Positions 14,368 to 22,596 of a stretch of 41,111 bases of DNA are shown piece after piece (the first letter of the stretch is position 1; each line of letters opens with the position of its first letter). The DNA is from an uncultured Actinomycetes bacterium. GTDB lineage: Bacteria; Actinomycetota; Acidimicrobiia; Acidimicrobiales; Microtrichaceae. The stretch lies in the NCBI GenBank assembly GCA_903925745.1, contig CAIYGQ010000071.1:1-41111 (forward strand). The letters run 5' to 3'. The position numbers and the translations under genes are program-made. The notes below the pieces were generated by a model. The model saw only the letters and a list, made by a program, of their open reading frames with translations. It was not told the DNA's origin and searched no databases.

Positions 14368-16103
14368 GGAACCGTCGACCGCTCGTCGCCGTCGCCGTCG
14401 GCGCCGCCCTGCTCGCGGTGATCCTGCCTGCATGCGGAACGTCCTCGCCGCCGCCACAGGCCCAACCACCGTGCGCCGGCGACGCCGGGGTCGGCGGCCC
14501 GGTCCCCGAGGGGGCGCGACCGGGCGAGCTCGTCGACTCGGTGCAGCTGGACGGCACCGACCAGGACGGTGAGCCGAGTGACGGGTTCCCCGCCGGCGGC
14601 CAGGTGTTCCGCATCCTGTACGTCTCCACCGGGGTCGACGAGACCGACCTGCAGCTCGTGTGCGGAACGGTGACGCTGCCCGAGGGCGGGCCCAGGCCCA
14701 ACGCCGACGGCCGGACCCGGGTGCTCGCCTGGGCGCACGGCACACAGGGGCTCGAACAGCAGTGCCTGCCCTCGAGTGATCCTGAACGTGGAATCTGGGG
14801 CACCATGCCGGCTGGCATCCAGACCGTCGGGTGGGGCGGCCTGCTGGGCAAGCACCAGGGCGAACCTGCCGGAGGCCGCCTGCAGTACGCGGTCGACCAG
14901 GGCTGGATCGTCGCGACCGCCGACTACCAACCTGCAGACACCTACGTCATCGGGCGGGTGGCCGGGGCCAACGTCCTGGACTCGGTCCGGGCCGCACGGC
15001 AACTGGCGGCACAGCGATTCGAGGCGACCGCGGAGGCGGGCAGCGACGTCGTGGTCTCAGGGCACTCCCAGGGGGGTCACGCCGCGCTGTGGGCCGGACA
15101 GCTCGCGGATCCGTACCTGTCGGCGACCGGCACGAACGACACCGAGCTGCGGCTGGTGGGCGTCGAGGCACTGGCGCCCGCTGCGAACTTCGTCGTCCAG
15201 CCGGATCGCCAGCCCGGCACCTCGTACGGCGACGGGTTGGCCGACCGGGAGATGCACCAGTCGATCGGTCTGCTGCCGCTCCCCATCCCCGCCCTGGAGG
15301 TCCAGATCGGACCGGCCCTGTTGTCCTACATCTTCGGATCCTGGAGCCAGTTCTCCGAGGGTCGCGCCCCGGCGGCCTCGGCCCGGACGCCGGCGGCGCC
15401 GGACACGGGCCCGCTGGCCCTCGACCGCGTCGCCACCCCCGAGGGGCAGGCGACGATCGCCGCCGTGCAGCCGTTGTGCCTGGACAAGAGTCAGTCCGCC
15501 CAGATCCAACGGCTCGTGTCTCCCTACCGCAACGCCGCCACCCACCAGATGCTCGTGCCGGAGCTGTGGAACCTGCCGACGGCCTACCGGCCGGGCGACT
15601 ACTTCCTCGGTGGAGTCGACCGGACCTGTGCGACCGCCGGGTCGACGCTCGGGGGCTGGTGCGAGTGGATCCGCTGGAACATGCCGGGTCCGCTGGGTGT
15701 GAACCCCTTCCCGAAGGTGCCGACCAGCGGCGGCCGTCCGGTCCCGCTGCTGATCGCCCAAGGCACCCAGGACACGGTCGTCCACTGCGTCGCCCCCGAC
15801 GGCCTGGCCGACGACGCGCTGCCGCCGGTGTCGGACTGCACCTCGCACGCTCTCTACGAATCCCTGCTGACCGAGTACTGCCCCGATGACGGCGACCGGG
15901 CACCGCTGCAGTTGCGGCTGTTCCGCAAGGGACCCAACAGCCCGGCCGACCACATGTCCATCCCCGGGCAGATGGCCGCCCGCCAACTGGGACGGAGCGC
16001 CGCCGACCTCAGCTACGAGGGCTCGCCGTCCCAGGCATTCGTGGACGGCGCCTTCGCGGGCACCGTCCCGACGGGCTGCGACGCGAAGGTTCTGAATCCC
16101 TGA
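14364..16103 (+). CDS. secreted lipoprotein lipase/esterase (alpha/beta hydrolase, LIP-like)
   Basis: The product is 579 residues from GTG 14364, overlapping the MGMT stop. The N-terminal signal (VAVAVGAALLAVILPAC) has a lipobox with Cys24, so it would be anchored outside the membrane. The nucleophile elbow GHSQGG carries S235. The long region before it (AWAHGTQGLEQQC oxyanion-type HG motif, WGGLLGKHQ) and the C-terminal lid and GxQDxVV segment (IAQGTQDTVV, putative Asp) and SPADHMS (putative His) resemble secretory LIP-family lipases, which hydrolyse triacylglycerols or esters. Several Cys pairs suggest disulfides. The catalytic Asp and His are proposed from motif position only. Confidence 0.85.
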   Translation: MRNRRPLVAVAVGAALLAVILPACGTSSPPPQAQPPCAGDAGVGGPVPEGARPGELVDSVQLDGTDQDGEPSDGFPAGGQVFRILYVSTGVDETDLQLVCGTVTLPEGGPRPNADGRTRVLAWAHGTQGLEQQCLPSSDPERGIWGTMPAGIQTVGWGGLLGKHQGEPAGGRLQYAVDQGWIVATADYQPADTYVIGRVAGANVLDSVRAARQLAAQRFEATAEAGSDVVVSGHSQGGHAALWAGQLADPYLSATGTNDTELRLVGVEALAPAANFVVQPDRQPGTSYGDGLADREMHQSIGLLPLPIPALEVQIGPALLSYIFGSWSQFSEGRAPAASARTPAAPDTGPLALDRVATPEGQATIAAVQPLCLDKSQSAQIQRLVSPYRNAATHQMLVPELWNLPTAYRPGDYFLGGVDRTCATAGSTLGGWCEWIRWNMPGPLGVNPFPKVPTSGGRPVPLLIAQGTQDTVVHCVAPDGLADDALPPVSDCTSHALYESLLTEYCPDDGDRAPLQLRLFRKGPNSPADHMSIPGQMAARQLGRSAADLSYEGSPSQAFVDGAFAGTVPTGCDAKVLNP

Positions 16104-16152
16104 GCCGGACCGACGGGCCACCTGCCGGTCGACGGGAGGTCCCGCCCGCGGC

Positions 16153-16347
16153 TCAGTCCTCCAGGGTGATCGCGAACTCCGGGCAGTTGTCCGCAGCGAG
16201 GCGCGCCGCGGCCTCGAGGTCGGCCGGGACGTCCCCCTCGACCAGCGGGACGGCGTAGCCCTCGTCGTCGACGTCGAACAGCGTCGGCGCCAGCAGGTGG
16301 CACCGGTTGTGTCCGACGCACGCGTCCCGGTCGAAACGGATCCTCAC
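16153..16347 (-). CDS. [3Fe-4S] ferredoxin paired with the adjacent P450
   Basis: The ferredoxin has 64 residues from GTG 16347. Cluster ligands are C10, C16 and C55, with His13 in place of the second Cys (CVGHNRC; NCP), as in P450-partner ferredoxins. APTLFDVDDEGYA is also typical. It lies 40 bases downstream of a P450 gene on the same strand and would supply that enzyme. An in-frame start further upstream overlaps the P450 coding region and gives an Arg-rich non-homologous extension, so it was rejected. Confidence 0.9.
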   Translation of the reverse strand: MRIRFDRDACVGHNRCHLLAPTLFDVDDEGYAVPLVEGDVPADLEAAARLAADNCPEFAITLED

Positions 16348-16387
16348 GGCGCACCTCCGGCCCCGGTACTGACGGACGGACCGCCGG

Positions 16388-17605
16388 TCACGAGTCGTCC
16401 CCCAGCAGTCGGACCGGGAGGGTCCGTGGCCCCCGGACCTGACCGGTCGACCACCGGACGGCGGCGGGATCGGCGAGTTCGAATGCCGGTACCCGTCGGA
16501 CCCACTCCTCGATGGCGACACGGAGCTCCATGCGGGCCAGGTTGGAACCGAGGCACCGGTGGATGCCCAGCCCGAACGCGGCGTGGCGGTTGCGCTGGCG
16601 ATCGATCACGAACCGCTCGGGGTCCTCGAAGGCCTCGGGGTCGCGGTTCGCAGCCGGGAACGACAGGAGCACCCAGTCGCCCTCGTGGACGGGACAGCCC
16701 CCGATCTCGGTGTCGGACGAGACGATCCGGGCCATGGTCACCGGCGCGTAGAGCCGGAGGAACTCCTCCACGGCGAAGGTGATCAGCTCCGGCTCCTCCC
16801 GCAGGCGCCGGTGGTCCTCCGGGTGCTGTGCCAGGTGCCAGATGCTCGCGCCGATGGCCGACCACGTCGTGTCGATGCCGGCGATCAGGAGCAGGGCGAT
16901 CGTCCCGACGACGTGTTCGTCACTGAGCGGCGAGCCGTCCACGTCCAGCTCGACGAGGTAGCTGATCAGGTCCTCACGGGGGTGGGCCCGGTGGTCCTCG
17001 ATGGCGCGGAACAGGTAGGTGGTCAGGAGGTCCTCGGGATCGACCTCACCCGCCTGGCCCGGTCGCTCCAGGATCCGGTGGATGAAGGTCCTGAACCGGT
17101 CGCCATCGGCCTCGGGCACGCCGAGCAGGTGGGCGATGACGCGGACCGGGATGTGCTGCGCGTACCCCGTGGCCGCGTCGACGACGCCGCTGCGCTCCGC
17201 GAGCAGGTCGTCGATCAGCGTCGCGCAGAACTGCCGGGTCGGCTCCTCGAGCGGGGCGATCGCCCGGGGCGCGAACGCCGGGAGCAGCAGTCGTCGGGCG
17301 AACTCGTGGAACGGGGGGTCCGAGGTGATCGGCGGGGCGAAGCCCACCGGCGCCGGGACGTCCGGCCGGAGGTCCGACACGATGACGCTGCGAGACGTGT
17401 AGTGCTCGGTGTCATGGGCGATCGCCGCCACGTCCTCGTGCCGGGTCGGCAGCCACGTCCCACCGAACCGGTCGCTGTGCGCCACCGGGCACCTGCCCCG
17501 GAGGTCCCGCCAGATCTCGGGCGCCCGGTCCGCCCAGGCCTGGGTCGTGTGGTCGAAGTCGGTCGCCCAGTCCTGGACCGGGCGCTCCGGGGTGGCGGGG
17601 CTCAC
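16388..17605 (-). CDS. cytochrome P450 (second, ferredoxin-linked)
   Basis: This soluble haem monooxygenase has 405 residues. The I-helix AGIDTTWS begins at A242, the K-helix ExxR is EEFLR near residue 280, and the haem loop FGLGIHRCLGSNLARMEL has Cys351. In the I-helix, Ile-Asp replaces the more common Gly-[HN]-[DE], as in some terpenoid and fatty-acid P450s. It is distinct from the CYP51 and CYP123-like enzymes upstream. The substrate is unknown. It starts at GTG 17605, with a TACGAT -10 box exactly 6 bases before it, and shares a 59-base divergent region with an SDR gene. The ferredoxin gene follows on the same strand. Confidence 0.93.
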   Translation of the reverse strand: MSPATPERPVQDWATDFDHTTQAWADRAPEIWRDLRGRCPVAHSDRFGGTWLPTRHEDVAAIAHDTEHYTSRSVIVSDLRPDVPAPVGFAPPITSDPPFHEFARRLLLPAFAPRAIAPLEEPTRQFCATLIDDLLAERSGVVDAATGYAQHIPVRVIAHLLGVPEADGDRFRTFIHRILERPGQAGEVDPEDLLTTYLFRAIEDHRAHPREDLISYLVELDVDGSPLSDEHVVGTIALLLIAGIDTTWSAIGASIWHLAQHPEDHRRLREEPELITFAVEEFLRLYAPVTMARIVSSDTEIGGCPVHEGDWVLLSFPAANRDPEAFEDPERFVIDRQRNRHAAFGLGIHRCLGSNLARMELRVAIEEWVRRVPAFELADPAAVRWSTGQVRGPRTLPVRLLGDDS

Positions 17606-17611
17606 GCGTGG

Positions 17612-17617
17612 ATCGTA
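17612..17617 (-). promoter_or_regulatory. -10 box (TACGAT), leaderless start of the second P450
   Basis: TACGAT on the minus strand, then 6 bases (CCACGC), then GTG 17605. It lies in the short divergent region shared with the SDR gene. Confidence 0.5.
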
Positions 17618-17664
17618 CCGCCACCCGGTTGGTGCGCCGGACGCCAGGGCCGCAGACTGGGTCC

Positions 17665-18387
17665 GTGAGCGTCACGGACCCCGACCACGATGCGGCCCCG
17701 GGGAGGGTCGTGGCGGTGGTCGGCGCCAGCGGGGTCCTCGGCGGACAGGTGGCGGGACTGCTCCTCGACGCCGGCGACACGGTGGTGGCCACCGCGCGGG
17801 AGACAGCGAACCTGGCGTCGCTCGTCGACGGCTCGGGCGGTCGGTGCATCCCGTGCCGTCTCGACCTGCGCGATCCGGGCGCCGGTGACCGTCTGCTCAG
17901 CACGGTCCAGCAGGGCCCCGGCCACCTCGACGCGCTCGTGCTGGCGGCCGGGGTGGTCGCCTTCGGCGACCTGGTCGACACCCCCGACGACGTGATCGAG
18001 GAGTTGTTCGTCACCAACGTGCTCGGTCCGCTCTGGTTGCTCCGGCGACTGGTGCCGGAGCTGTCGGAGCGACGGGGTGTCGTGGTGTCGCTCAGCGCGG
18101 TCGTGGCGGAGCAGCCGTTGCCCGGCATGGCGGCCTACTCGGCGAGCAAGGCCGCGCTCACGGCGGCGGACGAGGCGTTGCGTCGCGAACTGCGGCGGCG
18201 TGGGGTCCGGGTTGTCGACGTGCGGCCCCCACACACCGAGACGGGACTGCCCCACCGGGCCCTGTCCGGATCCCCACCTGCGCTGCCCCAGGGTGCAGAG
18301 CCCACAACCGTGGCTCGACGCATCGTCGGGGCACTCGACGACCCCGGTTGCCACGGGTTGTCGGCGGCGGACTTCGCAGCCGGCTGA
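17665..18387 (+). CDS. short-chain dehydrogenase/reductase
   Basis: This SDR has 240 residues from GTG 17665. The cofactor loop is VVGASGVLGG, a GxxxGxxG variant in which Ile is Leu. Catalytic residues are probably S144, Y158 and K162 (SLSAVVAEQ; YSASK), and the NNAG motif is the variant LAAG. It is NAD(P)-dependent with unknown substrate. It is divergent from the P450-ferredoxin pair with under 60 bases between starts, so the genes may share control and substrate. GTG 17608 in the same frame is possible, but the added residues are not SDR-like and would overlap the -10 box of the P450. Confidence 0.85.
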   Translation: MSVTDPDHDAAPGRVVAVVGASGVLGGQVAGLLLDAGDTVVATARETANLASLVDGSGGRCIPCRLDLRDPGAGDRLLSTVQQGPGHLDALVLAAGVVAFGDLVDTPDDVIEELFVTNVLGPLWLLRRLVPELSERRGVVVSLSAVVAEQPLPGMAAYSASKAALTAADEALRRELRRRGVRVVDVRPPHTETGLPHRALSGSPPALPQGAEPTTVARRIVGALDDPGCHGLSAADFAAG

Positions 18388-18405
18388 CCGCGTCGGCCGG
18401 GGGAC

Positions 18406-18906
18406 TCAGCCGCCGGTCGGCGCGGTCGTCCCGCCGAGCGGGATCGGATCCATCCCGAGCTTGCGGTGGTCCCAGGACCGGATCCGGTCCACCTCGAGTC
18501 GCACGGCGATCCGCTTCTGGAGCATGAACTCGACGAGGGGCCGCACCTCCTCGGTGAACGGACCGTTGTAGCGCTCCCAGACGTCCACGCCGACCCGCCA
18601 GAGGTCCTCGGGGTCCTCGCTGATGGTCGCTCGACCCTCCAGGCTCACCCCGCGGAGCACGTCGTAGGTCAGTCCGTCCTCGACCAGCACGGTCAGGCGG
18701 GGATCACGGCGGAGGTTCACCGCCTTCTGCGATCGCGCCTTGGTCTCGAACCAGACCTCGCCGTCGAGGACGGCGAACCACATCGCCACCAGGTGCGGCG
18801 TGCCGTCGTGGTTCAGGGTCGCCATCGTCGCCGTCCGGCTCCGGTGCAGGAAGTCGAGGACCTCCTGGTCGTCCATCGCCACCACGGCCCGTTCGTTGCG
18901 ACCCAT
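18406..18906 (-). CDS. pyridoxamine-5'-phosphate-oxidase-fold (PPOX) oxidoreductase, F420- or FMN-dependent
   Basis: The product is 166 residues with the split-barrel flavin fold. ATMATLNHDGTPHLVAMWFAV, spread over residues 26-46, and the VNLRRDPRLTVLVEDG block are typical of the actinobacterial PPOX class that binds F420 (FDOR-B type) or FMN. The binding residues cannot be decided from sequence by eye. The start ATG 18906 follows TAGGGT by 6 bases; M11 is an alternative start. It converges on the SDR gene and lies downstream of the LLM oxidoreductase on the same strand, with only 9 bases between them, so the two flavin/F420 genes may be related in function even though each has its own -10 box. 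Confidence 0.88.
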   Translation of the reverse strand: MGRNERAVVAMDDQEVLDFLHRSRTATMATLNHDGTPHLVAMWFAVLDGEVWFETKARSQKAVNLRRDPRLTVLVEDGLTYDVLRGVSLEGRATISEDPEDLWRVGVDVWERYNGPFTEEVRPLVEFMLQKRIAVRLEVDRIRSWDHRKLGMDPIPLGGTTAPTGG

Positions 18907-18912
18907 GTCCGG

Positions 18913-18918
18913 ACCCTA
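18913..18918 (-). promoter_or_regulatory. -10 box (TAGGGT), leaderless start of the PPOX gene
   Basis: TAGGGT on the minus strand, then CCGGAC (6 bases), then ATG 18906. It overlaps the stop region of the LLM gene. Confidence 0.5.
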
Positions 18919-19890
18919 GCCCCGCGTGTGCCGGTGGACTCCGACGGCGAGCGCGGCGGCCACGTCGACGGCGCCCGGGTCGTCGGCACCGAACGACACC
19001 CGCAGGTCGTCCACCCCGGCGTCCAGCAGCGGTCGCGCCCGGTCGAGCGCATGTCGCACCACGGCCCCGACCTCCCCCGGGCCGTCCGGCCGATCGACCC
19101 GGAGCGTCCCGACCACGTGCAGCTCCGCCGCGGACGCGACCGTCGTCGACTCCCCGGAGGCGCGGCGCGCCGCGATCTCCCGGTCCACCGCCGCACGGAA
19201 CGTCGGGAGCGCACCGGGGAGGTCCGCCAGGGCGTCGCCCCAGGGGATCCACCCCCGTCCGAACCGGGCCGTCCGACGGACCACCCGGGGGTGGACGCTT
19301 CCGCTGACCCAGATGGGCACGCCCCCCGGCTGGAGCGGCGTGGGGCGCGCCTGGACGAGCGGCTCCGATGCGCCGAGCTCCACCGATTCGCCCGTCCACA
19401 GGGAGCGGCAGACCTCGAGGGTGTCGTCGAGCAGGTGGCCCCGCTGGCTGAACTCGAGCCCCGCTGCGCGGTACTCGGCCTCCTGCCAGCCGACTCCGAC
19501 GCCGAGGTCCACGCGGCCGCCGGACAACACGTCGAGGGTGGCGACGGTCTTGGCGAGCACGACCGGCCGCCGTAGGGCCGCCACCAGCACGTTCGTGCCC
19601 AGCCGTACCCGGTGGGTCCGGGCGGCGACGAACGACAGCAGCGTCAGTGGCTCGAGCCAGTGTCCGTCCGGGCCAGTGGGCTGCCGACCCCCGGCCAGCC
19701 CCCCGACGGTCGGGTCGCCGTAGGCGTCGAGCCGCATTCCGAACACCACGTGGTCCGAGACCACGACCCGGTCGACGCCGGCCGCCTCCAGGTCGACGGC
19801 CCGGTCGAGCAGGTCGGCCCAGCTCCCGGGTGCGACCGCAGAGAAGTTGCGAAGGCCCACGGAGAGCCCGACCGGATCGGCGACGTCCAC
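18916..19890 (-). CDS. LLM-class (luciferase-like) flavin/F420-dependent oxidoreductase
   Basis: The product is 324 residues from GTG 19890. The TIM-barrel family is recognisable from VVVSDHVVFG, RVRLGTNVLVAALRRPVVLAK, LSGGRVDLGVGVGWQEAEY and GVPIWVSGS. Such enzymes use F420 or FMNH2 for hydride transfer or monooxygenation; similar actinobacterial proteins are often F420-dependent, but this one is not tested. The longer in-frame extension to 20814 is Arg/Gly-rich and crosses another gene's coding strand, so it was rejected. TACCGT ends 6 bases before the GTG. The stop is 9 bases before the PPOX start. Confidence 0.9.
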   Translation of the reverse strand: MDVADPVGLSVGLRNFSAVAPGSWADLLDRAVDLEAAGVDRVVVSDHVVFGMRLDAYGDPTVGGLAGGRQPTGPDGHWLEPLTLLSFVAARTHRVRLGTNVLVAALRRPVVLAKTVATLDVLSGGRVDLGVGVGWQEAEYRAAGLEFSQRGHLLDDTLEVCRSLWTGESVELGASEPLVQARPTPLQPGGVPIWVSGSVHPRVVRRTARFGRGWIPWGDALADLPGALPTFRAAVDREIAARRASGESTTVASAAELHVVGTLRVDRPDGPGEVGAVVRHALDRARPLLDAGVDDLRVSFGADDPGAVDVAAALAVGVHRHTRG

Positions 19891-19896
19891 GGACGC

Positions 19897-19902
19897 ACGG
19901 TA
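19897..19902 (-). promoter_or_regulatory. -10 box (TACCGT), leaderless start of the LLM oxidoreductase
   Basis: TACCGT on the minus strand is followed by GCGTCC and the GTG start at 19890, again 6 bases. A G-rich array lies immediately upstream of it. Confidence 0.5.
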
Positions 19903-19920
19903 GTGGCAGCGCCACGCAGC

Positions 19921-19970
19921 GGGAACGGGTGGGGACGGAGGGGGGGGACGGAGAGGGGGGGACGGAGGGG
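19921..19970 (+). repeat. G-tract array with three GACGGAG copies
   Basis: Six runs of three to eight G occur within 50 bases. The heptamer GACGGAG is repeated at 19934, 19947 and 19961 (13-14 base period). The plus strand could form a G-quadruplex. It lies between the divergent LLM and GH73-type genes, 19 bases upstream of the LLM -10 box. Confidence 0.75.
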
Positions 19971-20026
19971 AACCGGCCGGTCGCCCCGGCCCAGGGCCAC
20001 CGTGGGCGGCCAGTGTTGCGAACGCG

Positions 20027-20055
20027 TGACGATTCGGCGGATCGCCCGGTAGGGT
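20027..20055 (+). promoter_or_regulatory. promoter (TGACGA-17-TAGGGT) of the GH73-type lipoprotein
   Basis: TGACGA (20027-20032) and TAGGGT (20050-20055) are 17 bases apart. The -10 box is followed by GGATCC and ATG 20062, so the transcript is probably leaderless. Confidence 0.55.
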
Positions 20056-20061
20056 GGATCC

Positions 20062-20760
20062 ATGTCCCCCCGCCCTTCCCCCCGGCGGGCTCTGGTCGCG
20101 AGCGCCTCGGCCGTGGTCGTGGCGCTCGGCACCGCAGCCTGCAAGCCCCTGCCCCCGACGGTTCCGGTCCCCCCACCGCCACCTCCGACGACCGTTCCGT
20201 CGTCCGCCACACCTGCCGGCGTCGCCCCGTGGACGATCCTGGGGCCGTCGAGCCTCAGTGCGGCGCAGCTCACAGCGTGGTTCAACTCCCGGCCCCGGCC
20301 GAGCAGCCGACCACCCGTGCCGATCGCGGACCTGGCCCGCTTCTACATCGAGGAGGGCCAGCGCGAGGGAGTCGCCGGTGACCGGGCGTTCATCCAGGCC
20401 GTGCTCGAGACAGGCTGGTTCTCGTTCTCCACCCGGGTTCCGCCGACGTTCCACAACTTCGCCGGCATCGGCGCGGTGGACGGTGGGACCACCGCCTCGT
20501 CGTTCCCCGACGCCCGCAGTGGCGTCCGGGCCCAGATCCAGCACCTGCGCGCCTACGCCACTCCCGGCATCCGGACGCGGGACTTCGCGTCGCCGATCGT
20601 GGCCGAGCGGACCCGTCAGGTTCTCGCCTACATCGCGGGCCGGGCCGACCTGTGGTCCGAGATGGGCGACGGCAACTGGGCCACCGACGCGCTCTACGCC
20701 GAGAAGATCGACCGGCTCTACCGTGAGGCGGCGGCCCACGCGGGCGTCAAGGTCAAGTAG
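20062..20760 (+). CDS. secreted lipoprotein with glucosaminidase (GH73-like) domain
   Basis: The product is 232 residues. The signal peptide (ALVASASAVVVALGTAAC) has a lipobox with Cys27, followed by a Pro/Thr-rich linker (residues 30-55) and a roughly 170-residue domain of the endo-beta-N-acetylglucosaminidase type. The likely catalytic Glu is E116 in AVLETGWFSF. FHNFAGIGA and the GVRAQIQHLRAYA block are typical of the family, which cleaves the glycan strands of peptidoglycan. It would act on the cell wall from the outer face of the membrane. It is transcribed from its own leaderless promoter, and a strong hairpin follows the stop. Confidence 0.88.
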   Translation: MSPRPSPRRALVASASAVVVALGTAACKPLPPTVPVPPPPPPTTVPSSATPAGVAPWTILGPSSLSAAQLTAWFNSRPRPSSRPPVPIADLARFYIEEGQREGVAGDRAFIQAVLETGWFSFSTRVPPTFHNFAGIGAVDGGTTASSFPDARSGVRAQIQHLRAYATPGIRTRDFASPIVAERTRQVLAYIAGRADLWSEMGDGNWATDALYAEKIDRLYREAAAHAGVKVK

Positions 20761-20763
20761 TCG

Positions 20764-20789
20764 CTCCGGTCGACTCGCCGCGACCGGAG
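20764..20789 (+). terminator. GC-rich hairpin after the GH73-type gene
   Basis: CTCCGGTCG (20764-20772) pairs perfectly with CGACCGGAG (20781-20789) across an 8-base loop, 4 bases after the stop codon. There is no T-tract, as is common for actinobacterial terminators. Confidence 0.6.
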
Positions 20790-20895
20790 TCCCGGTGTGG
20801 GTCGCCCGGCCCAACCACCGGGCCGTTGATGGGTGGACCTGCCCAACTCCCCCGCAGGCGCTTGTGGCTCCCTCGCTGAGTGGGGTTCACTGTAG

Positions 20896-22596
20896 GTGAT
20901 GACACCACCACCCTCGTCGTCGGCGGACGACGAGCTCGTTCGGGACCTGGTGCTCAGGGCTGCGACCGGGACGCTCGACGCGCTGTCGGTCCTGACCGCC
21001 GAGCGGGACGACGCCGGTGAGATCGTGGACTTCCGGATGCGATTCACCAACGACGCAGCCGCTGAGGTCACGGGGATCCTGCCGGCGGACGCCCTGGGCC
21101 GGGGTGTGAGCGAACTGTTCCCGCAGCGGGCCGCCTGGCTGGTGGCCCTGTGGGCCTCCGCGATCCGCTCCGGTGAGCCGCTGATCGAGGAGATCGAGTT
21201 GCGGCGCAGCGGCGGTCCGCCGCTGTGGATCCGCCAGCAGATCGTGCCCCTGGGCGATGCGGTGGCCATCACGTCGCACGACATCACCGCCCGCAAGGTC
21301 GCAGAGCAGGAACTCCGGCACCGGGCGACGCACGATCCGCTGACCGACCTCCCGAACCGGACGCTGGCCGAGGAGCGGATCGCGCGCGTGGTGGCCCGGG
21401 GCGAGACGCTCGTCATGTTCGCGGACCTGGACCACTTCAAGTCCGTCAACGACCAGCTCGGACACGTGGCGGGGGACGAGCTCCTGGTGCAGGCCGCCCG
21501 TCGGCTCCGATCGTGCCTGCGCAACGAGGACCTGGTGGCCCGGTTCGGCGGCGACGAGTTCCTGGTCTGCATCTCCGATCCGGCGACCGTCGACGACGCC
21601 ACCTCGGTGGCCACCAAGGTGCTCGACGCCATGCGCTACCCGTTCCACCTGGCGGGTCGCAGCGTGACCACCACCGTGAGCATCGGGGTCGCCCGCGGAC
21701 GCGCCGGCGACGACCCGGCCCAGCTCATCCGGCAGGCCGATGCCGCCGCGTACCGCTCCAAGCGGACCGGCCGGAACACGTGGTCGCTGTACGACGAGAC
21801 CGACCGTCGGATCCAGCGGATGGAGGAGGCCGAGGACGACTCCCTGAGCCGCGCGCTCCTCGACGGCACCGTCCAGCACCGGCTCGTGCCCTCGCTGCGA
21901 CTCAGCGACGGGTCCGTCCACAGCGCCGTCCTCCGACCGTCGTGGCCGCACCCGTTGCTCGGAGTCCGCGACGTGGTCGACTACGCCGCGTCCGCACCCG
22001 TTCCCGAACGGATCGGCGGGCTGGACCGCACGGCGGCCCTGATCGACCCCGGACTCCTCGGCGACGTGATCGCCGGCCTGCCGAGCGGCGCGTTCCTCCG
22101 GATCCCGCTCTACGGGGGCCCTCCGGAGGCCGAGCTCCTTCGAGCGCTCGAGCACCTGCTCGTGCGGGTCGGCGCTGACCCGCACCGGGTGTCGCTCGAC
22201 CTGGATCCCGTGGCCCTGACGAGCAGCGGCGGCCCGGTGCGTGAGGTCCTGTTGGACCTGGCCTCGACTGGGATCGGCGTGGTGCTCCGTGGCCTCGGGG
22301 ATCCGAACCGGTGGGAGGTGGATCCGCTGCAGATCAACCTCCGGGCCGTCGAGATCACCGAGGCACACGAGGCCGCCGGCGCTGCGCCCAGGCACCGTGA
22401 TGCCGTGGTCGCCGGCGTGGTCGCCACGGCCGGTCGGCTCGGCGTTGACACCCTGGTCGCGTCGGTGGAGTCCGCCGAGGTGCTCGCTAGCATGACGGAG
22501 CTGGGAGTGACCGCCGCCGGTGGTCCGGTCACCCCGGCGACCACACCGTGGTCCGACATCGTGGAACGGCATCGTCAGGGGCGGACGGGGACGTGA
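20896..22596 (+). CDS. diguanylate cyclase: PAS-like, intact GGDEF, decayed EAL-like C-terminus
   Basis: The product is 566 residues (GTG 20896; ATG 20899 also possible). An N-terminal PAS-like sensor (about residues 15-135) leads through ITARKVAEQELRHRATHDPLT into a GGDEF domain with FGGDEF intact (G218-F222) and a product-inhibition site R209-N-E-D212 five residues before it. It should make c-di-GMP from two GTP and be feedback-controlled. The last 240 residues align in layout with an EAL domain, but every catalytic motif is lost: SAVLRPSW stands where EALVRW should be, SLDLDP where DDFGTG or similar should be, and DPLQINLRAVEI where VDxIKIDRSF should be. It is coupled to the next gene by GTGA. 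Confidence 0.9.
   Translation: MMTPPPSSSADDELVRDLVLRAATGTLDALSVLTAERDDAGEIVDFRMRFTNDAAAEVTGILPADALGRGVSELFPQRAAWLVALWASAIRSGEPLIEEIELRRSGGPPLWIRQQIVPLGDAVAITSHDITARKVAEQELRHRATHDPLTDLPNRTLAEERIARVVARGETLVMFADLDHFKSVNDQLGHVAGDELLVQAARRLRSCLRNEDLVARFGGDEFLVCISDPATVDDATSVATKVLDAMRYPFHLAGRSVTTTVSIGVARGRAGDDPAQLIRQADAAAYRSKRTGRNTWSLYDETDRRIQRMEEAEDDSLSRALLDGTVQHRLVPSLRLSDGSVHSAVLRPSWPHPLLGVRDVVDYAASAPVPERIGGLDRTAALIDPGLLGDVIAGLPSGAFLRIPLYGGPPEAELLRALEHLLVRVGADPHRVSLDLDPVALTSSGGPVREVLLDLASTGIGVVLRGLGDPNRWEVDPLQINLRAVEITEAHEAAGAAPRHRDAVVAGVVATAGRLGVDTLVASVESAEVLASMTELGVTAAGGPVTPATTPWSDIVERHRQGRTGT

Noticed and set aside
16104-16152. Weak hairpin between lipase and ferredoxin genes
   Set aside because: The stem (CGAC-G-GGC with GCC-G-GTCG) is broken by a mismatch, too weak to call.
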